DNA of 27,459 nt from Thermoplasmata archaeon (GTDB lineage Archaea > Thermoplasmatota > Thermoplasmata > Lutacidiplasmatales > UBA184): contig JAKAPG010000002.1 in assembly GCA_021823085.1 (NCBI GenBank), positions 1-27,459 of the forward strand, written 5' to 3'. Below the pieces are notes generated by a model. That model saw nothing but the letters and a program-made list of their open reading frames with translations, searched no databases and was not told the DNA's origin. This document shows, in pieces, positions 23,941 to 27,459 of the stretch (its first letter is position 1; each line of letters starts with the position of its first letter). The translations under genes and the position numbers were made by a program.

Positions 23941-24001
23941 TTTGTCCCGAGCTCACCCCGAAGAATTTCGACCTCTGTGAGATTGTCCGGTTCGTGTATC
24001 C

Positions 24002-24293
24002 ATGCCGCAGTACGTGTTCCTCGCACGATGGACGAGCCGAGGCGCCAGGGGCCCACGGGAGTTGACCCACCGCATCGACGCGCCCGCGAAGGGAATCTCT
24101 GCACACGGAGGGAAGATCACGGCGCCGCTCCGCACGATGGGGCAGTACGACGTCGTCGCGATCGCCGACCCTCGTGCGGACGAGACGGCGAATACGGCGG
24201 GTGCTGCGGACGACGATGATCGGGCACGTCACGATGCGGACGCTCCAGGGTTGGACGATCGTGGAGTTCGCCGAACTCCCGAAGAAGCTCTGA
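24002..24293 (+). pseudogene. GYD-domain protein gene with a +1 frameshift
   Basis: The first frame from ATG 24002 gives MPQYVFLARWTSRG ... LTHRIDAPAKGISAHGGK and MGQYDVVAIADPRADET, a clear GYD domain. At the GGG of 24199-24201 the homology moves by one base into the frame that reads VLRTTMIGHVTMRTLQGWTI and ends at TGA 24291. Removing one G restores about 96 aa, the normal family length. This may be a true frameshift or an assembly error in a G run. The 3' end overlaps a zinc-ribbon gene on the other strand. Confidence 0.75.
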
Positions 24294-24525
24294 ACCCCCT
24301 CGGGGCCTCGGAATCAGAGAGTCGAGCGACCGGAGCGAATTCGAGGGCCGCGTAGTTTGCGTCCCCCTCTCCCCCGCACCAGTCGAACGCCGGATCTTCC
24401 TCCATCCGCGTCGTCACGTGGCCGCAGGTGGGGCACTGAACCACGCGCCAATCTGCCGTCACGGGGACCAGGGCTCCGCAGTTCGTGCAGCGTATCGCTT
24501 GGGGAATCGGAGGATCGGAGGTCAT
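24229..24525 (-). CDS. Small zinc-ribbon protein
   Basis: 98 aa from ATG 24525. Two CxxC pairs (IRCTNCGAL and VQCPTCGHV) about 18 residues apart form a zinc ribbon in the first 40 residues. The rest is low complexity. The last about 65 bases overlap the GYD gene's 3' end, so the true C-terminus is less certain. It is probably a nucleic-acid-binding or structural zinc protein. Confidence 0.65.
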   Translation of the reverse strand: MTSDPPIPQAIRCTNCGALVPVTADWRVVQCPTCGHVTTRMEEDPAFDWCGGEGDANYAALEFAPVARLSDSEAPRGFRASSGVRRTPRSSNPGASAS

Positions 24526-24648
24526 TCAGGGACCGCCATCGGCCCGCCGCGTAGGTCCGACTCATCTCTTCAATCCAACCGTTCAATGTAGAGTTCTTCA
24601 CTCCCGCCGCGGTCCCAAGCTCGACCCTATGGGGAAGGTACGAAACCG

Positions 24649-25497
24649 ATGACCGATCAGGTCGAGTGTCCCAAATGCGGAGCCAAGTTCGAGTCGCAGG
24701 CCGCGCTCATGGAGCACGCGAAGACCACCCACTCCATGTCCGCGTCGGCGGCGGCGCCGGCTCCGGCGAAGTTCGCATGCCCGGCATGCGGCATGGACTT
24801 CCCGACCCAAGCCGCCCTGGAACTCCACGCGAAAACGATGCACATGCACGGAACCCCCTCCAACCCGGCCCGGTCCGTCCGGCCGGCCCGGCTGCTGGCG
24901 TGGGGTGCCTTGGGGGGCATCATTGGTGGATTGGGCCTCGCGGGGGTGATGGCCGTTACGGGGAACCTCTTGGGGCTTCCCGTGACGATGCTCGCCGTCA
25001 TCGCGCAGGCCATGTTCGGCGTCTCGGCGATGTCGAGCGGCGCGACGGCGGAGGGCCTGGGCATCCATCTGCTGAGCTCGGTCCTTATCGGGATCGTGCT
25101 CACCGTTGTCGTCGTGGGCCTCTCGCGAGCCTCGGCGGGATTCTCGAAGGCGTTCTTCCCCACTTCGGGCGGGCGCATCGTCTCCGCGGGGCTGCTGGGG
25201 GGCTTGCTGGTCTTCTTGGTCTTCGGACTTCCGCTCATGTTCTTGGCGCTCGTTCCGACCATGCACACGCTCGTGACAGGGATGATCGAGATGATGGGGG
25301 CCTCGCCCTCGATGGCCTCGAGCATGGCGACCACGAAGCTCAACGGGTGGATGCCCAGCATCCTCAGCGGCTTCTTCATCGGTCACCTGGTCTACGGGCT
25401 GCTCCTCGCCGCGTTCGTCTTCGCAGGGGTACGTCTCCAGCTTCGGGCAGCCGGCAGGAGCGCGACGGCCCGCCGGGCCCGCGAGAGCTCGGCGTAG
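24649..25497 (+). CDS. Two C2H2 zinc fingers fused to a multi-pass membrane domain
   Basis: 282 aa. Finger 1 uses C7, C10, H23 and H28; finger 2 uses C44, C47, H60 and H65 (CPKCGAKFESQAALMEH; CPACGMDFPTQAALELH). A linker follows, then about five hydrophobic segments (roughly 84-105, 110-125, 134-155, 178-210, 245-268) with many Gly, Ala and Met, and a basic C-terminal tail. Nothing in it matches a known transporter. It may hold DNA, RNA or a protein partner at the membrane, or sense metal. It lies about 210 bases before a CARF regulator. Confidence 0.75.
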   Translation: MTDQVECPKCGAKFESQAALMEHAKTTHSMSASAAAPAPAKFACPACGMDFPTQAALELHAKTMHMHGTPSNPARSVRPARLLAWGALGGIIGGLGLAGVMAVTGNLLGLPVTMLAVIAQAMFGVSAMSSGATAEGLGIHLLSSVLIGIVLTVVVVGLSRASAGFSKAFFPTSGGRIVSAGLLGGLLVFLVFGLPLMFLALVPTMHTLVTGMIEMMGASPSMASSMATTKLNGWMPSILSGFFIGHLVYGLLLAAFVFAGVRLQLRAAGRSATARRARESSA

Positions 25498-25705
25498 GTG
25501 TCCCGCGATGCAAGCCGGCCAGGGAACCCGTCCGCGACTCCGGCCCATGCATTAGACCGCGCCGCAGGCAGGGAACATGGGAATCGTAGCCTCGATGCGA
25601 GCCCAGTCCGGATCCGGACCGCCGGCCAGGGTCGCGGACACGGAGCAGGAGCTCGCAGAGCGGACAGGCAGAGGCCTTTCGTGCGTGAGTGGTCTCCCCA
25701 TCCGT

Positions 25706-26395
25706 ATGCGCCTCCTCCAGATCGCGACAGTAGGTGAGAACCCTGACGCGGTATTCGTCGGGATACGGACCTTCCCTACAGCGAAGCTGGTGCTCCTCCA
25801 CACGGCCGAGTTCGAGGCCTCGGCGCGGGAGGTCGCGCGACGGAGCACGGGGATCAAGCTGCCCACCGAGCTCAAGCTCATCGGCGAGCCTCCCCTCATG
25901 TCGTGTCTTGAGATCGTCTCCCGGATCGCCCACGAGGAGGGGTCTCAGTACGACGATCTTCTGATCAACACCGGCGCGGGCCCGCGGATGATGACCTGCT
26001 CCCTACTGGCCGCGGCATTCGTCAACGGGATCCGAGCGATCGACGTGATGAACGACCAACCTGTCCCCCTCCCCGTCCTGAAATTCTCCTACACCGAGCT
26101 CGTCACCGACGCCAAGTTCCGATTGTTGCGGGCGCTCGAACGGATGGGAGGGACCGCCGGTTCCTTGGAAGAGCTAACCGAGGACTCAGGGCTCGACAAG
26201 TCGCTGCTGTCGTATCACATCCGGGGGGGGAAGGAATCCCGGGGACTCGAGGGACTTGGACTGGTCGAGGTCGAGCGGGGGGTCCAAGGACGGCTGCTGA
26301 TCCGCATTACCCCTTCCGGGCGGATGATGCTCATGGGTCAAACGCAAGCCCCCAATGAAGCCGTCCGTTCCGAACCAAGACAGGGCCGCCGGTAG
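25706..26395 (+). CDS. CARF domain-winged helix transcriptional regulator (Csa3/HFX_2341-like)
   Basis: 229 aa from ATG 25706; earlier in-frame starts add only low-complexity residues. Residues about 1-128 form a Rossmann-like CARF domain (MRLLQIATVGENPDAV; LINTGAGPRMMTCSLLAAAFVNG at 86-108). Residues about 135-205 are a winged helix (LLRALERMGG, LTEDSGLDKSLLSYHIRG, LVEVERG). CARF domains bind cyclic oligoadenylates or related nucleotides. No cas gene or CRISPR array lies in this window, so it is either an orphan regulator or its partners are elsewhere. Confidence 0.8.
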   Translation: MRLLQIATVGENPDAVFVGIRTFPTAKLVLLHTAEFEASAREVARRSTGIKLPTELKLIGEPPLMSCLEIVSRIAHEEGSQYDDLLINTGAGPRMMTCSLLAAAFVNGIRAIDVMNDQPVPLPVLKFSYTELVTDAKFRLLRALERMGGTAGSLEELTEDSGLDKSLLSYHIRGGKESRGLEGLGLVEVERGVQGRLLIRITPSGRMMLMGQTQAPNEAVRSEPRQGRR

Positions 26396-26587
26396 ATCCG
26401 TCACTTCCGCAGTTGCGACGTCCCCTATCGGCCCGGAGACTCCGCGGCTCTCACCATCTAGCGCCGGTATCCGGAACGGAGCATCCCCTCGGACATCGCG
26501 CCGGGTCCTTGAGATGACCGCGTGTGCCTCAAACCGTTAGAACGAAGAACCATCTCCCTCCGAAGCGTTAAGGTGTCGGGGAGAACG

Positions 26588-26788
26588 ATGGCGAGCGAGT
26601 TTCGATGCCCAATGTGCGGAGCGACGTTCCCGAGCGAAGCGGCCCTCAAGCAGCACGGAGCGATGCATATGGGAGGTTCCGGAGGATCGCCGGCCGCCTC
26701 TCCCGGGTTCGCGTGCGCGGCTTGCGGCGCCCATTTTGCGACGGAAGCGGAGCTCAAGGCGCACGGAGCCAAGTCGCATCCGATGTGA
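26588..26788 (+). CDS. Small two-finger C2H2 protein
   Basis: 66 aa from ATG 26588. Finger 1: C7, C10, H23, H27; finger 2: C43, C46, H59, H64 (CPMCGATFPSEAALKQH; CAACGAHFATEAELKAH). The linker is Gly/Ser/Pro-rich. The fingers are close relatives of the pair in the membrane-fused protein at 24649, so one probably arose from the other. It is likely to bind DNA, RNA or a protein. Confidence 0.8.
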   Translation: MASEFRCPMCGATFPSEAALKQHGAMHMGGSGGSPAASPGFACAACGAHFATEAELKAHGAKSHPM

Positions 26789-27095
26789 TAGTGACCCTCC
26801 TCCCGGGTCGCGGGATACGGTCCCGCCTTCGTCTCCCACGGAGCCTGCATGGTCCCACCCGCGGAGGCATCGCCCCCGGTGCGGTTGCTCCGCGGGTGAG
26901 GGAGGATGCTGCCGCTGTGATGCGTGCTGTTCGGTAGGAGTTGAATGTTGCTCGGGGTGCACGGTAGACCTGTACTCGGCCTCCCCCGCCCCTCGAACCC
27001 GCGGAACCCCGTCCCCCTGTTCGGCCTCCTCTCCCGGAGGCCTCACTTGCTTCGCACGTGTTGCTCAGAGTCCGCGAACTAGGGGGTAGAGCGCA
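26789..27095. other. Intergenic region with two hairpins
   Basis: 307 bases without a supported gene. Hairpin A: CACCCGCGGAG (26856-26866) pairs perfectly with CTCCGCGGGTG (26888-26898), and its 21-base loop contains a further 5-bp stem (GCATC/GGTGC, one G-T pair). Hairpin B: GGCCTCC (27023-27029) pairs with GGAGGCC (27036-27042). Both could be structured RNA or terminators between the C2H2 gene and the flavoprotein. Confidence 0.5.
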
Positions 27096-27459
27096 ATGAC
27101 GGAGAAAGAATACGACATGATGGTGATTGGTTCTGGCTCTGCCGTCTCGGTGCTCGACGCATGGCTTGGATCCCACCCCAACTCCCGCGGAGCGGTGATC
27201 GACAAGGACACTCCCGGCGGCATCTGCCTGACCCGAGGGTGCATTCCCTCCAAGGTGCTAATGAGCGTCGCCGACGTCGTCCGGACGATCGAGCGCGCCC
27301 CGGTGTTCGGGGTCATCGTGCCGAGCCCCTCCGTGGACTTCAAGGCGGTCATGGACCGCCTCCGTCAGCACATCGATCCCGAGATTCGCTCCATCGAAGA
27401 GGCCTACAAGCACGCCACAAACGTCGACTACTATCGAACCACGGCCGAGTTCGTAGAGC
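27096..27459 (+). CDS. Dihydrolipoamide dehydrogenase/mercuric reductase-like flavoprotein (3' end outside window)
   Basis: 121 codons are visible. VIGSGSAVS (about 10-18) is a variant FAD Rossmann loop, and GGICLTRGCIPSK holds the redox-active pair C44 and C49 typical of pyridine nucleotide-disulfide oxidoreductases. An AGGGGGTAG run lies just before ATG 27096. Whether it serves a 2-oxoacid dehydrogenase, mercury or another disulfide substrate cannot be told without the rest. Confidence 0.88.
   Translation, partial: MTEKEYDMMVIGSGSAVSVLDAWLGSHPNSRGAVIDKDTPGGICLTRGCIPSKVLMSVADVVRTIERAPVFGVIVPSPSVDFKAVMDRLRQHIDPEIRSIEEAYKHATNVDYYRTTAEFVE

Noticed and set aside
26736..27089. Cysteine-rich plus-strand frame resembling a metallothionein
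   Set aside because: It has no start codon of its own within the Cys-rich part, runs out of frame through the C2H2 gene and overlaps the hairpins; it is most likely a chance open frame in GC-rich DNA.
1..27459. CRISPR arrays, tRNA or rRNA genes, insertion sequences
   Set aside because: No regularly spaced repeats, no cloverleaf or conserved rRNA segments and no transposase-like frames were seen on reading; a tRNAscan and repeat search would settle this.

Overview
This is a roughly 27 kb piece of a high-GC (about two thirds G+C by eye) archaeal chromosome. The archaeal signs are a SpoVT/AbrB-PhoU phosphate-type regulator, a Bat-type HTH regulator, a CARF-winged-helix regulator, short C2H2 zinc-finger proteins, TATA boxes about 30-35 bases upstream of start codons (near-leaderless genes) and an oligo-T terminator. 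The proteins are not acid-rich as in haloarchaea. A Thermoplasmatota-like lineage with a high-GC genome is my best guess, but that is inference. No rRNA, tRNA, CRISPR array, integrase or transposase was seen.

Layout. At 1-1601 (minus) is the 5' part of a sarcosine-oxidase-alpha-like FAD/iron-sulfur oxidoreductase that runs off the window. It is divergent from the AbrB-PhoU regulator (1755-2855). At 2868-5031 lie an iron-type alcohol dehydrogenase with altered metal ligands, a Fur-like protein reduced to its C-terminal domain, and a divergent Nudix-like protein with a degenerate Nudix box. At 5131-7923 an FMN reductase, a cystathionine gamma-lyase/synthase-type PLP enzyme and a zinc alcohol dehydrogenase run in one direction. 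At 8235-11755 follow a CPHC thioredoxin-like protein, an unrecognised cysteine-containing protein, a GMC oxidoreductase and an HPP membrane protein. At 11845-13611 a ChrB-type chromate-resistance protein is followed by an MFS exporter.

From 18806 down to 13530 nearly everything is on the minus strand. An isoprenylcysteine-methyltransferase-like membrane protein and a C39-like peptidase are followed by tightly coupled OsmC, thioredoxin and a decayed DUF302 gene. Next come an AhpD-like protein, a partial duplicate of an epimerase gene, the intact epimerase and a SAM methyltransferase. The OsmC/thioredoxin/DUF302/AhpD group looks like a thiol-based peroxide or sulfur-stress module.

At 19016-21546 a small DUF4242-like protein and a Bat-type regulator diverge around a 22-bp near-perfect palindrome. 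They are followed by an anchored cupredoxin and a DoxD/DoxX-like membrane protein in a two-gene operon with its own palindrome and TATA box. At 21639-23898 (minus) are DUF169 and HEAT-repeat genes. The right end holds a frameshifted GYD-domain gene, a zinc-ribbon protein, a protein fusing two C2H2 fingers to a multi-pass membrane domain, a CARF-wHTH regulator, a small two-finger C2H2 protein, a hairpin-containing intergenic region and the start of a dihydrolipoamide-dehydrogenase-like flavoprotein.

The overall theme is redox chemistry: flavoproteins, dehydrogenases, thiol peroxidases and copper proteins, with several regulators. The most unusual items are the C2H2-membrane fusion, the cupredoxin-DoxD pair, the HTH-less Fur domain, the orphan CARF regulator and the 22-bp palindrome. 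Two small genes (DUF302 and GYD) carry frameshifts that could be real decay or assembly error.
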